DNA from: CAMPKL01 sp963817465
Lineage (GTDB): Bacteria; Acidobacteriota; Terriglobia; Bryobacterales; UBA6623
DNA: 64,000 nt
Direction of reading: 5' to 3'
NCBI GenBank assembly: GCA_963817465.1
Contig: CAWFOP010000021.1
Coordinates: 124,001-188,000 of the forward strand
Below, one piece after another: positions 35,098-43,430 of this stretch; position 1 is the first letter of the stretch; each line of letters begins with the position of its first letter. A program made the translations under genes and the position numbers. The notes below the pieces were generated by a model that made no database searches, had not been told where the DNA came from, and was given only the letters and a program-made list of their open reading frames with translations.

Positions 35098-37767
35098 TTG
35101 CACATCGGGTCCAGCATCAGCCACTACAAGATCGTCGAGAAGCTCGGCGAGGGCGGGATGGGTGTCGTCTACAAGGCTGAGGACACCAAGCTCAACCGCC
35201 AAGTAGCTCTGAAGTTCCTAGCCGCTCATTTGCTTGATGACTCTGAGGCCAAAGAGCGCTTCTTTCGTGAAGCCCAAGCGGCCGCAGCGCTGCATCACGC
35301 CAACATCTGCCCCGTTCACGAAGTCGACGAAGTCGACGGCAAGACTTTCATCTCGATGGTTTTCATCGAGGGAGAAACGCTGGAAGACAAGATCACTCGC
35401 GGCCCCCTAGCCATCAAGGAGGCGTTAGAGGTCGGCCAGCAGGTCGCCAAAGGTCTTCAAGCTGCCCACGACAAGGGCATCGTACACCGCGACATCAAGC
35501 CCGCCAACATCCTCGTCGCGCAAGACGGCCAAGTCACCATCATGGACTTCGGCCTAGCCCGCCTCACGGAAGCTTCGCGCCTCACCAAGGTCGACACCGC
35601 CATGGGCACAGTCGCCTACATGTCGCCCGAGCAGGCGCAAGGTGCCGACGTCGATCATCGCTCCGATGTCTGGTCGTTAGGCTGCGTGCTGTACGAAATG
35701 GTCTGCGGCCAACGCCCCTTCCAAGGCCAGTACGACCAAGCCCTGCTCTACGAGATTGTCCACGAGGAAGTCGCGCCTCTCACATCTGTCCGCGCCGGCG
35801 TGCCCATGGAGTTGGAGTTCATCGTCGGCAAGTGCCTGGCCAAGGACCGCGAAGACCGCCATCAGTCCGCGAAAGAGATCGCCGTCGACCTGCGCACGCT
35901 CGCCGAGAAGCTCAAGTCCGGCCGCTCGACGATCCTCCGCACCGCACAAATGACCGGCGCGCTGCCGGCGGCGGCCAACGCCGCTCACACTCTGAACCCA
36001 GTCATCGCGCCGCCACCCGGCAAGGCCCTGCGGATGTGGCAGGCGCTCGCCGCTGCGACAACGCTGATTGCCGTCGTTGCGCTGCTCTTCGCCTTCACGC
36101 GGACTCCGGATGCTCAGTCCGCTTCGCCGGACGTCAAGCGATTCTCCTTCTTCCGGCCGGGCACGACCGGGGGAAGCATCTCGCCCGATGGGCGCCACAT
36201 TGCTTTTGTCGCGCGGTCCCAAGACGGCGGCGCCAGCCTCTGGCTGCGATCGCTCGACAGTGAAGCGGTCCGGGAGTTGCCCGGCACGGAAGGGGCGATC
36301 ACTACCATCGTCGGGGGCGCCTGGTCACCCGATAGCCGCTCCATCGTTTTCGGGACAAGGCAACAACTCAAGCGCGTTGAGATCGACGGAGGGGAGCCCG
36401 CGGTGCTTTGCGCGTTGCCCGAGGCCCCGGCCGGCAACCCCACCTTGACGGGTTTCCCGTTTGTTGGCGCGACATATAGCCCGGACGGCCAGACGATCGT
36501 CTTTAGCTCCTGGCTCGTGCTCTGGAAAATCCCGGCCCGCGGAGGCCAGCCCACTCAGTTATTCGAACGCGACGGCGGCGAATTGTACTACTCGCCCACC
36601 TTCCTCCCCCAGCAGAGCGGTTCGCGCTATCTCGCCTACTCGAAAGATCTCAACGGCCAGCGATCAACGAACTTGTTCGACGCAGAGACCGGCGAGCGCA
36701 GAGTGATCGCGCCAGGGGGTGCGGGAACCTACGACGGCAACGGTTACATACTCCACGGATCAGCCCAGGGGAATGGACTAGGGATCTTCGCCATGCCGTT
36801 CTCGCTCTCCGACCTGTCGGCGACGGGAGACTCATTCCCGCTCAGTGACTCCGGAACTCAGCCTTCCGTCTCCCAAGACGGCACACTCGTTTACCTCGAC
36901 GGCGCCGCAAGCGGGGGGCAAATTGTCGTCCGGGATCGCAGCGGCGCGGCAGTGATGCAGGTGGGTGAGACGGTGTCGGGCGCGGCGAATTTTGCCGTTT
37001 CCCGGGATGGCGAACGCGCCGCCGCCGTTGTCGACGCCGAACTGTGGGTCTACGACCTCGCTCGGGATAATCGAGTCCGGCTGACCCGTGCCGGCGCCGC
37101 ACCGCAATGGCCGATGTGGTCGGCTTCGGGGCGGGAGGTGCTGTACTTCGAGGCCGGCAACTGGATGATTCAATCCGCCGACGGCAGCTCCGATGCCACG
37201 GTCTGGCTGGCCGAACCTGGCGGAGCGACCTCGGGGTCCTTCTCGGTGGATGGTCGATACGTCACCTACTCCGGCCCCAACCCTGCGGGCGGCGAAGGCG
37301 GCATTTGGTATCGAACGATCACCCCGGATGGCGCCTTCTCGGACCCGATTCCGTGGCTGCTCACGCCGGCCGCCGAACAGATGGCGCGCATCTCGCCCAA
37401 CGGCAGGTACGCCGTTTACCAGTCCGACGAATCAGGTCAGTTCGAGATTTATGTGCGGCCGTTCCCCGAAGGCTCAGCGAAGTGGCTGGTTTCCAACAAC
37501 GGCGGCGTGCTGCCCTACTGGTCCGAAGACGGCGACGAACTTTTCTATCGTGAAGAGAGAGCCGTCATCGCGGTCCCCGTGACGACGGGCGATGAGCCGA
37601 CCTTCGGGCAACCGCAAACGCTGTTCGAGCTCGACGCTCCCATCGGCAACTTCGCAGCATTCCCGGACGGCGAACGATTCATCATGTTCAGCCGGGACCT
37701 CTCGCAAGGCAACACCGTGCGCGTTGTCCAAAACTGGGACGCGCCGTTTCGCAGGGCCGCCGAGTAA
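35098..37767 (+). CDS. Ser/Thr protein kinase with TolB/PD40-like periplasmic sensor
   Basis: 889 residues. Kinase domain 10-270: glycine loop GEGGMG (17-22), Lys39, HRDIKPAN (Asp132), DFG (150-152), 'MSPEQAQG' after the activation loop. A single transmembrane helix around 310-333 ('LAAATTLIAVVALLFAFT') is followed by a large beta-propeller region (about 345-885) of WD40/TolB-like blades ('GGSISPDGRHIAFVARSQDG', 'YSPDGQTIVFSSW', 'ARISPNGRYAVYQSDESGQF'). A Hanks-type kinase with an outside sensor, typical of acidobacteria. Start: I use TTG 35098 because it aligns with the paralogue at 26867; TTG 35074 is also in frame. No linked substrate gene is seen. Confidence 0.93.
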   Translation: MHIGSSISHYKIVEKLGEGGMGVVYKAEDTKLNRQVALKFLAAHLLDDSEAKERFFREAQAAAALHHANICPVHEVDEVDGKTFISMVFIEGETLEDKITRGPLAIKEALEVGQQVAKGLQAAHDKGIVHRDIKPANILVAQDGQVTIMDFGLARLTEASRLTKVDTAMGTVAYMSPEQAQGADVDHRSDVWSLGCVLYEMVCGQRPFQGQYDQALLYEIVHEEVAPLTSVRAGVPMELEFIVGKCLAKDREDRHQSAKEIAVDLRTLAEKLKSGRSTILRTAQMTGALPAAANAAHTLNPVIAPPPGKALRMWQALAAATTLIAVVALLFAFTRTPDAQSASPDVKRFSFFRPGTTGGSISPDGRHIAFVARSQDGGASLWLRSLDSEAVRELPGTEGAITTIVGGAWSPDSRSIVFGTRQQLKRVEIDGGEPAVLCALPEAPAGNPTLTGFPFVGATYSPDGQTIVFSSWLVLWKIPARGGQPTQLFERDGGELYYSPTFLPQQSGSRYLAYSKDLNGQRSTNLFDAETGERRVIAPGGAGTYDGNGYILHGSAQGNGLGIFAMPFSLSDLSATGDSFPLSDSGTQPSVSQDGTLVYLDGAASGGQIVVRDRSGAAVMQVGETVSGAANFAVSRDGERAAAVVDAELWVYDLARDNRVRLTRAGAAPQWPMWSASGREVLYFEAGNWMIQSADGSSDATVWLAEPGGATSGSFSVDGRYVTYSGPNPAGGEGGIWYRTITPDGAFSDPIPWLLTPAAEQMARISPNGRYAVYQSDESGQFEIYVRPFPEGSAKWLVSNNGGVLPYWSEDGDELFYREERAVIAVPVTTGDEPTFGQPQTLFELDAPIGNFAAFPDGERFIMFSRDLSQGNTVRVVQNWDAPFRRAAE

Positions 37768-37872
37768 CTCCATCGGTTGGGCCGGACGGGCAACACTTCC
37801 GCGCACGTCCAACAAGTCCTGCATCGCGGCAGTGACCCCTTGAAACAGACTGTTTCGTCGCTCTCTCGGAGC

Positions 37873-38046
37873 CCAAATCGGGTAGGTGCCGCGAAATTCC
37901 AATATAGGAAGTAACTGTTGCCCCGTCCTGGCGGCCCTGTCAGCCCTCGCATAGAGCTTCAATTCCCTGTCTTGCACATAGGCTCCACCATCAGTCACTA
38001 CCGCATCGTCGAGAAGCTCGGCGAGGGTTGCAGGGGCGTATGCTGA
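37873..38046 (+). pseudogene. Kinase-gene remnant: upstream block copy C plus first 24 codons
   Basis: 37873-37971 matches the kinase-upstream block (GGGTAGGT-CCGCGAAATTCC, then TTCAAT and CTGTC). From TTG 37972 the start of a kinase is readable (IGSTISHYRIVEKLGEG), but the glycine loop then degenerates (GEGCRGVC) and a stop follows at 38044-38046. The gap 37768-38168 holds nothing else recognisable apart from a TATAAT (about 38132) that may drive the following nucleotidase gene. Confidence 0.75.
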
Positions 38047-38168
38047 CGGCGGAGCTCCTGGTTGATTCTCGTGCCTGAAACCAGATTCCTGTCCCCATAT
38101 CCCGGATGGGCGTCTTCGTTCAGAGCTATAATCCACGCCATCGGCGGCTGCTTGGGAGATCTGGGCTA

Positions 38169-39743
38169 ATGGCCGGCTGGTCGGCTGTCTCATCCTTCAG
38201 GCGCGGTCGCTTTCGCTCCGTTGCTGTCAGGTTCCTTCCCTTTTTCCTCCTTGCTTGTTCCTTCGGCTTGGCCCAGCAGGCCGACCCGGCGGCCCCGCTT
38301 CACGTGCGCATCATTGCTACGCACGATTTGCACGGCGCTCTGCTCCCGACGACATCGTTTCCGTGGTCGAACGGTAGACCGATCGGAGGCGTCAACGCCT
38401 TGAAGTCTGTAATCGACGCCCTTAAAACCGCTTGCCCCTGTCCGTCGTTTTGGGTAGACGGCGGCGATCAGTTGCAGGGGACGCTTGAGTCGAACCTCGT
38501 CCACGGCGCTGCCGTCGTGGCCGCCTTCGACTACATGGGTTTAGATGCCGCCGCCGTCGGAAATCACGAACTCGACTGGGGCGTGGACACATTGTTGACC
38601 AGAGAGAGCGAAGCGCAATACGCCTGGCTGGCCGCCAACGTATTCCGCGTCGACAACGCAGAGCGGCCCTCCTGGGCCAAGCCGTTCATCATCATCGAAC
38701 GCGGCGGCGTGAAAGTCGGCGTTATCGGCTATGCGACCTCCGGCACGCCGCGGACTCTACGCCCCGAGACGACCAGGCCCTACGAGTTTCGAGGCGGTTA
38801 CGCCGGTATCCGCGAGGCGCTCGATGCTGTTGGACGGCAACAACCGGACTTCGTCGTCATCGTCGCTCACGCGGGCGGCCAGTGCGGCACAGAGGGATGC
38901 GCAGGGGAGATGGTGGACCTCGCTTCTCAAATTCCTCCAGGCCGCGTTCACTTGATTGTCGGCGGACACACGCACGCCCCCGGCGAAGGCGTGGTGAACT
39001 CGATCCCCATCATCCGAGCGGGAAGCAGCGGTCAAGCCGTAGCGGCCGTCGATCTCTACCGCCTCGCCAGCGGCGCCCACGCGTTCAAGACGTCGGTCGA
39101 AACGGTCTACGCGGATACCGCCCCGGAGGACAGCGGGCTAACAAAGCTGCTCGCGCCGTACACGGCCAAAGCGGACGCCACCGGTAAGCAGCCAGTGACC
39201 ACGCTGGCCGAGCCGCTTTTTGCTGACCCGAGCGGCGACCGCCGTCTGGGCCAGCTCATCGCGGATTCCGGGCGCCTGTTGGCGAAGGCGGACTTCGGTC
39301 TACACAATCCGGGAGGCGTTCGATTTAATTTGCCGCGCGGCGCAATCTCCTACGCCGATATCCACCGAGTCATGCCCTTCGACAACATGGTGGTACGGCT
39401 CAGCCTCACCGGAAGGCAACTTCATCAACTAGTTGAACGAGCCGGGCCCCGCTACTACTTTTCCAATCTGCGTGTTGAGTTCGACATGGCCGCGGCTCCG
39501 TCCAGCCGGGTTGTCTCGCTCACCTTCGCCGACGGAGCGCCGGTTATCGACGAGCGTTCCTATTCCCTTGCAACGGTCGATTTCCTAGCCGACGGCGGCG
39601 ATGGCTTCGACATCCTCACCGGCCTGCCGCGCGATGCGCTCGGCGTCAGCATTCTAGATGCCGTCGTCAAACGGCTGCGCGAGTTGCCTGCTCCAGTCTC
39701 CTTGCCGCAGGAAAGGCCGATAACTGTCTTGCCGGCCCCGTAG
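38169..39743 (+). CDS. 5'-nucleotidase / 2',3'-cyclic phosphodiesterase-type metallophosphatase (UshA family)
   Basis: A 524-residue exported enzyme. Signal peptide with hydrophobic core 'VRFLPFFLLACSFGLA'. Metallophosphatase motifs in order: DLHG (ATHDLHG), GGDQLQG, GNHELDWG, 'IVAHAGGQ', and 'GGHTHAPGEG'. The C-terminal 5'-nucleotidase domain follows ('LHNPGGVRFNLPRGAISYAD', 'MPFDNMVVRLSLTG', 'DFLADGGDGFDIL'). It dephosphorylates nucleotides in the periplasm for salvage of nucleoside and phosphate. I use ATG 38169, directly before the signal peptide; the frame is open further up. Confidence 0.9.
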   Translation: MAGWSAVSSFRRGRFRSVAVRFLPFFLLACSFGLAQQADPAAPLHVRIIATHDLHGALLPTTSFPWSNGRPIGGVNALKSVIDALKTACPCPSFWVDGGDQLQGTLESNLVHGAAVVAAFDYMGLDAAAVGNHELDWGVDTLLTRESEAQYAWLAANVFRVDNAERPSWAKPFIIIERGGVKVGVIGYATSGTPRTLRPETTRPYEFRGGYAGIREALDAVGRQQPDFVVIVAHAGGQCGTEGCAGEMVDLASQIPPGRVHLIVGGHTHAPGEGVVNSIPIIRAGSSGQAVAAVDLYRLASGAHAFKTSVETVYADTAPEDSGLTKLLAPYTAKADATGKQPVTTLAEPLFADPSGDRRLGQLIADSGRLLAKADFGLHNPGGVRFNLPRGAISYADIHRVMPFDNMVVRLSLTGRQLHQLVERAGPRYYFSNLRVEFDMAAAPSSRVVSLTFADGAPVIDERSYSLATVDFLADGGDGFDILTGLPRDALGVSILDAVVKRLRELPAPVSLPQERPITVLPAP

Positions 39744-39815
39744 TCCGGTTCATCGGCGGATTCAGGAAAGGGAACTGGCACGGTAGAAGCGGACGGAACC
39801 TGGTCACGATAGGCC

Positions 39816-39890
39816 TTGCCGAGTAGCTTCCTATAAGTCCGCGTGTAGGAAGTGACCCGGTGGTCCAGGTGGACGAAAGGGACCGCTTTT
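39816..39890. repeat. 3'-flank repeat, copy 2
   Basis: Shares TTGCCGAGTAGCTTCC, AAGTCCGCGTGTAGGAA, TGACCCGGTGGTCCAGGT and CGAAAGGGA with copies at 28511-28574 and 27511-27540. Lies between the nucleotidase gene and the membrane-protein gene on the other strand; the rest of that 237-bp gap shows nothing. Confidence 0.6.
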
Positions 39891-39980
39891 GGTCCATAGG
39901 CGGGACCTGGCAGGGGCGGCGGCGAGCAACACGCCCCTGCCGGACCCGTTCGTCGAGAGACATCCAACACGTTCGCGAGC

Positions 39981-40556
39981 CTACTCGCCCCACATCTCGA
40001 GCTCTTGATCAAGCTTGTTGGCCGCGCGGACGTTGAGCCAATACACGAACGACAAGACGGCTAGCGCTAGAACGCCGACGGCCGCCATGGCCAAAGATTC
40101 CGCGAGACCGTCGACATTCTCGATCCAGCCGCCCACGAAGAACAGGACCAGGCCGGGCAGCGCCGGTCCGATATGCCATGGGCCGACTCGTCGAAGCATG
40201 TCTCGCTGGCGGGTCAACTCTCGGCGATGGAATTCCAGACACTCGTTTGGCGACGAATCGACCGGGACCTCGTGCGCCGATCCGTCTCGACGGATCTGAT
40301 AGACGCTGAAATACATCCCGGCCAACGTGAGGGCGGCGCCGAGTTTGACAAGCAATCCCGGCAAGTACCACATGAAGCCGCAATACAGGACGGTCCCTCC
40401 GACGATGCCGATGTATTCGACCATGTTTCTGCGGCGAATCTTCGTTTGGAATTCTAGAGCTTTGCTACGGATGTGTTTTAGCGTCACGTTGGTTTCCTCC
40501 TCGGTCTGGTTCTGCCAGAGTTCTTCGAGACTATTGGGAGTCAGCTTGTTCGGCAC
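39981..40556 (-). CDS. Membrane protein encoded with ECF sigma factor (possible anti-sigma partner)
   Basis: A 191-residue protein of no recognised family. N-terminal cytoplasmic, charged segment (about 1-45), two hydrophobic helices ('IGIVGGTVLYCGFMWYL', 'LLVKLGAALTLAGMYFSVY'), a charged cytoplasmic middle ('LEFHRRELTRQRDMLRRVG') and two more helices ('ALPGLVLFFVGGWI', 'AAVGVLALAVLSFVYWL'). It starts at GTG 40556 inside the end of the sigma gene (26-bp overlap, with AAGGAG before it), so the two are translationally coupled. That arrangement is usual for sigma/anti-sigma pairs, though no zinc-anti-sigma motif is seen. Confidence 0.65.
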   Translation of the reverse strand: MPNKLTPNSLEELWQNQTEEETNVTLKHIRSKALEFQTKIRRRNMVEYIGIVGGTVLYCGFMWYLPGLLVKLGAALTLAGMYFSVYQIRRDGSAHEVPVDSSPNECLEFHRRELTRQRDMLRRVGPWHIGPALPGLVLFFVGGWIENVDGLAESLAMAAVGVLALAVLSFVYWLNVRAANKLDQELEMWGE

Positions 40557-41067
40557 GGCGTTCTCCTTGTTCGAACCGGCGGGCCAGGACCGCCTTTATG
40601 CGATGGATTTTGACGGCGACATTGCCGGCCGCGAGACCGGTGATTTCTCCGATCGATGCGCCGTCTTCGCCTTCGAGATAGAGCGAGATCACCAGCCGGT
40701 CGACTGGTTTGAGGCGCCGAATCAATTCAGCGAGTCGTTCGAGCGCCAGTTCGCGGTCGGCGTCGGCGGAGATGCCGGCCGGCTCCGCTTCAAGATCGTC
40801 CAAACTGACAAACCCATTGGCCTTGGCGCGTTTGCTCTTGATGACGTGGGACGCGGCCGTATTGTGCGCCACGCGGTAAACCCAGGTGCGCAAGGAGCAA
40901 CGTCCATCGAAAACAGCGAAACTGCGCCACAAAGCGATATGGATCTCTTGGCGCAGATCGGCGCGCTTGTCCGGGTCGGCTTCGTATGCGCGGGCGAGTC
41001 GAGCGACGGTCCCGCGGTATTCGGCGGCTGCCTGCTCGTAGAGCCCGTCTTGCTTCGAGGTATCCAA
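40531..41067 (-). CDS. ECF-type RNA polymerase sigma factor
   Basis: A 178-residue sigma-70 family ECF factor. Region 2 ('DLRQEIHIALWRSFAVFDGR', 'SLRTWVYRVAHNTAASHVIK') and region 4 ('LIRRLKPVDRLVISLYLEGE', 'SIGEITGLAAGNVAVKIHRI') are both complete. Start is TTG 41067 with GAAGG upstream. The upstream gap (41068-41236) contains TGTAAGAATGTACG on the minus strand, which might be part of an autoregulated promoter. Regulated signal unknown; membrane partner gene overlaps its end. Confidence 0.88.
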   Translation of the reverse strand: MDTSKQDGLYEQAAAEYRGTVARLARAYEADPDKRADLRQEIHIALWRSFAVFDGRCSLRTWVYRVAHNTAASHVIKSKRAKANGFVSLDDLEAEPAGISADADRELALERLAELIRRLKPVDRLVISLYLEGEDGASIGEITGLAAGNVAVKIHRIKAVLARRFEQGERRAEQADSQ

Positions 41068-41236
41068 ATCTCGGCCTTCACTTGAGACAGTCGCGCTCGG
41101 GCGTACATTCTTACACCCTTTGAAAAAAAACCGACGGAGTGGGCGACAGGGACCCTTTTTGAGCGGCCAAACCGGCGTTTCAAGTTCCGCGGAACGAGGC
41201 GTTGCGCAACGAGCCGGCGTCGCCTTGCCGGTTTTG

Positions 41237-41965
41237 TCAGAGGCGCTTCAGATACAGATTGGCTTCGTCGTATTGCGGGAACCGCCGCTCTTCGCGTTTG
41301 AAGGCCGGACCGTGCACGCAGCGGCGTCCGGAGCGGTATTCGACCGGGTGCTTGAGGTGCAGCATCTCGTGGAAGAGCACGTATTCGACGACGAAGCGCG
41401 GCGCCTTAGGGTTGTCGAGCAGACGGCTGATGACGATGGTGTGATGGGCGTGGTCGTAGTGGCCGAGCAGCCGGCGCGAGCGGCGGACGCTCCAGCCCAG
41501 GCGCGGCTTGTCGAGCGCGCCGTCGAAGTAGCGGACGTTGAGCTGGTCGAACATCGCGTCGAGGTCGTAGCAGCCGCCGGCGGGGCTCGTTAGGAGCTTG
41601 CGGCCGCGCTGCCGGCGGATCTCGAGCGCCCGGCGGCGGATGTCGGCGCGATTGACGAATTGCTTGTAGCGCTGCTCGTGGGCGCCGTCGATCGGCTTGC
41701 GGTAGAGCTTGCCGAGCAGCACGTAAGCCAGCGACTCTTGCACTTCGGCGGGAGCGTGCTCGAGCTGGTCGCTGACCTTGACGAGGATCTTGCGATGGCC
41801 GGGTTCGAGCCGGATGCGCGAGTCGAGGTTGGCGTAGGGCCGGAAGCGCACCTCGAACTGCGGCGCGGCGGTGCGCGGCTTCAGATCGGCGAACACACGC
41901 CCGTAGAGCTCGGCAGGAGTCTCCGCGGGCATCGCGACGTCAAACGGCAATGATCCTTGCAGCAT
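41237..41965 (-). CDS. SprT-like zinc metallopeptidase domain protein
   Basis: A 242-residue protein. The zinc motif HExxH is seen in 'EYVLFHEMLHLKHPV' near the C-terminus, followed by 'HGPAFKREERRFPQYD', giving the third ligand region typical of SprT/YgjP-type (DUF45-like) peptidases. The N-terminal part contains 'RIRLEPGHRKILVKVSDQLE' and the middle 'LDAMFDQLNVRYFDGALDKP', the usual SprT opening. No signal peptide; cytoplasmic. The physiological role of stand-alone bacterial members is not known. Start ATG 41965. Confidence 0.85.
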   Translation of the reverse strand: MLQGSLPFDVAMPAETPAELYGRVFADLKPRTAAPQFEVRFRPYANLDSRIRLEPGHRKILVKVSDQLEHAPAEVQESLAYVLLGKLYRKPIDGAHEQRYKQFVNRADIRRRALEIRRQRGRKLLTSPAGGCYDLDAMFDQLNVRYFDGALDKPRLGWSVRRSRRLLGHYDHAHHTIVISRLLDNPKAPRFVVEYVLFHEMLHLKHPVEYRSGRRCVHGPAFKREERRFPQYDEANLYLKRL

Positions 41966-42020
41966 GGCGCGTGCGAGCGAAATTACAGTTTACTGTTTGC
42001 GGGCCGCCCGCCGCGTCGCC

Positions 42021-43430
42021 CTACTCTGCGGTCATGCGCCATTGCTGGGGCGCCTTCCAGCCGTCCGGCGGCGGGGCGGTCATCGGCGGAACTCCGCCGG
42101 CGGGCCGCAGGGCGCGAAACTCGCGCAGCTTGGACAGCATTCGTTTGACTCGTTCCGGCTCCTTCTCGGCCAGATTCGTCTGTCTCGTAGGGATCGACCT
42201 CCAAGTGGAACAACTCGATCGTCAGGGGCTCGAGTTCCGGCGCGGCCATGCCCGGAGGAGGCCGGTCGGCCGGGTTCGATCCAAGAATCGGGGGCCCCTT
42301 ACGCACGAGCTTCCAGCCGTCTTCGATGATCGCCAGATCCTCGCCCTGGTAGCGTTCGAAATACGAGAAGAAGGGCCTGTTCGGAGCGTCGGCCGCGCCC
42401 TTCAGAACATCCAGCTCGTCGAAGCCGTCCAGGGGCAGTGCGCGGTCTTTCTCTTCCTCGAGCCCGGCCGCGCGCGCCAATGTCGGCCAGACGTCGAGAT
42501 ACGAGAGCAAGCCGCGAATCTTGCGCCCGCCGCCGTCGACCTCGGACGGCCAGCGCAGTGCGGCGGCGACACGGATCCCGCCCTCGTAGAGCGTTCCCTT
42601 GCCGCCGCGCAGCGGGCCGTTCGAGCCGTAGCGCGTCCCGCCGTTGTCGGAGAAGAACCACAACAGCGTGTCGTCGGCGATGCCTTGCTTGTCGAGCGCC
42701 TCGAGGATGCGGCCCACGCCGGCGTCCAGCGCCGCGACCATGCCGGCGTAGGTGCGCTTGTCCGGATCGGAGATGTTCGCATAGCCGTCGAGCCACTTCG
42801 CCGGAACTTCGAGCGGCAGGTGCGGCGCATTGAACGGCACGTACAGAAAGAAAGGCGGTTCTTCCGCGTGTTCCTTTATGAAACGGACCGCCTCGTCGGC
42901 AATGAGATCGGTCGAGTAGCCCTCGTCATCGCTCGAGTCGAAATTGCGATGCCAATCGAGCTCGCCCTCGCGCATGTGCGTGAAGTAATCGATGTTGCCG
43001 TTGTAGTGTCCGTAAAAGAATGTGAACCCTTGGCGCAGGGGGTGATAGCGCCTGCGCGAATGGCCGATGTGCCATTTGCCGACGGCTGCGCGCGCCTGGT
43101 AACCGGCGCGGGCCAGCATCTCCGCGAGCGTGTCCTCTTCGGGCGGTACGCCGGTATCGAGGAACGGCCGGCAGACGGCCCGCTGCATGCCGAAGCGGAT
43201 CGCATAGCGCCCGGTCACCAAGCCCGCGCGCGTGGGCGTGCAGACCGGGCAGGCGTAGAAGCGATCGAGCTCGACGCCCTCGTGGGCGATGCGGTCGATG
43301 TTCGGCGTGCGAATCGTTCCGCCGTGAAAGGAAACGTCGGCCCAACCTTGGTCGTCGGAGACGATCAAGACGATGTTGGGGCTGCTGACGCTCCCGCGGC
43401 GAGACTCAAGGCAAGGAAAAAGCGAAGCAA
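42021..43430 (-). CDS. Sulfatase, secreted (two one-base frameshifts)
   Basis: Type-I sulfatase. The core frame holds 'IVSDDQGWADVSFHGG' (metal site), the formylglycine site CTPTR in 'ACPVCTPTRAGLVTGRY', and 'GKWHIGHSRRRYHP'. Two indels break the gene. Near 43378-43381 one C is missing (GGGG on the plus strand): upstream in another frame lies a good signal peptide (LLRFFLALSLAAGASAAP) starting at TTG 43430. Near 42178 an extra base shifts the end; corrected, the C-terminus reads 'NLAEKEPERVKRMLSKLREF' and stops at 42021. Hydrolyses sulfate esters, probably of glycans, outside the cytoplasm. The start lies inside the end of the ATPase gene. Its Cys needs a formylglycine-generating enzyme, not found here. 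Confidence 0.82.
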
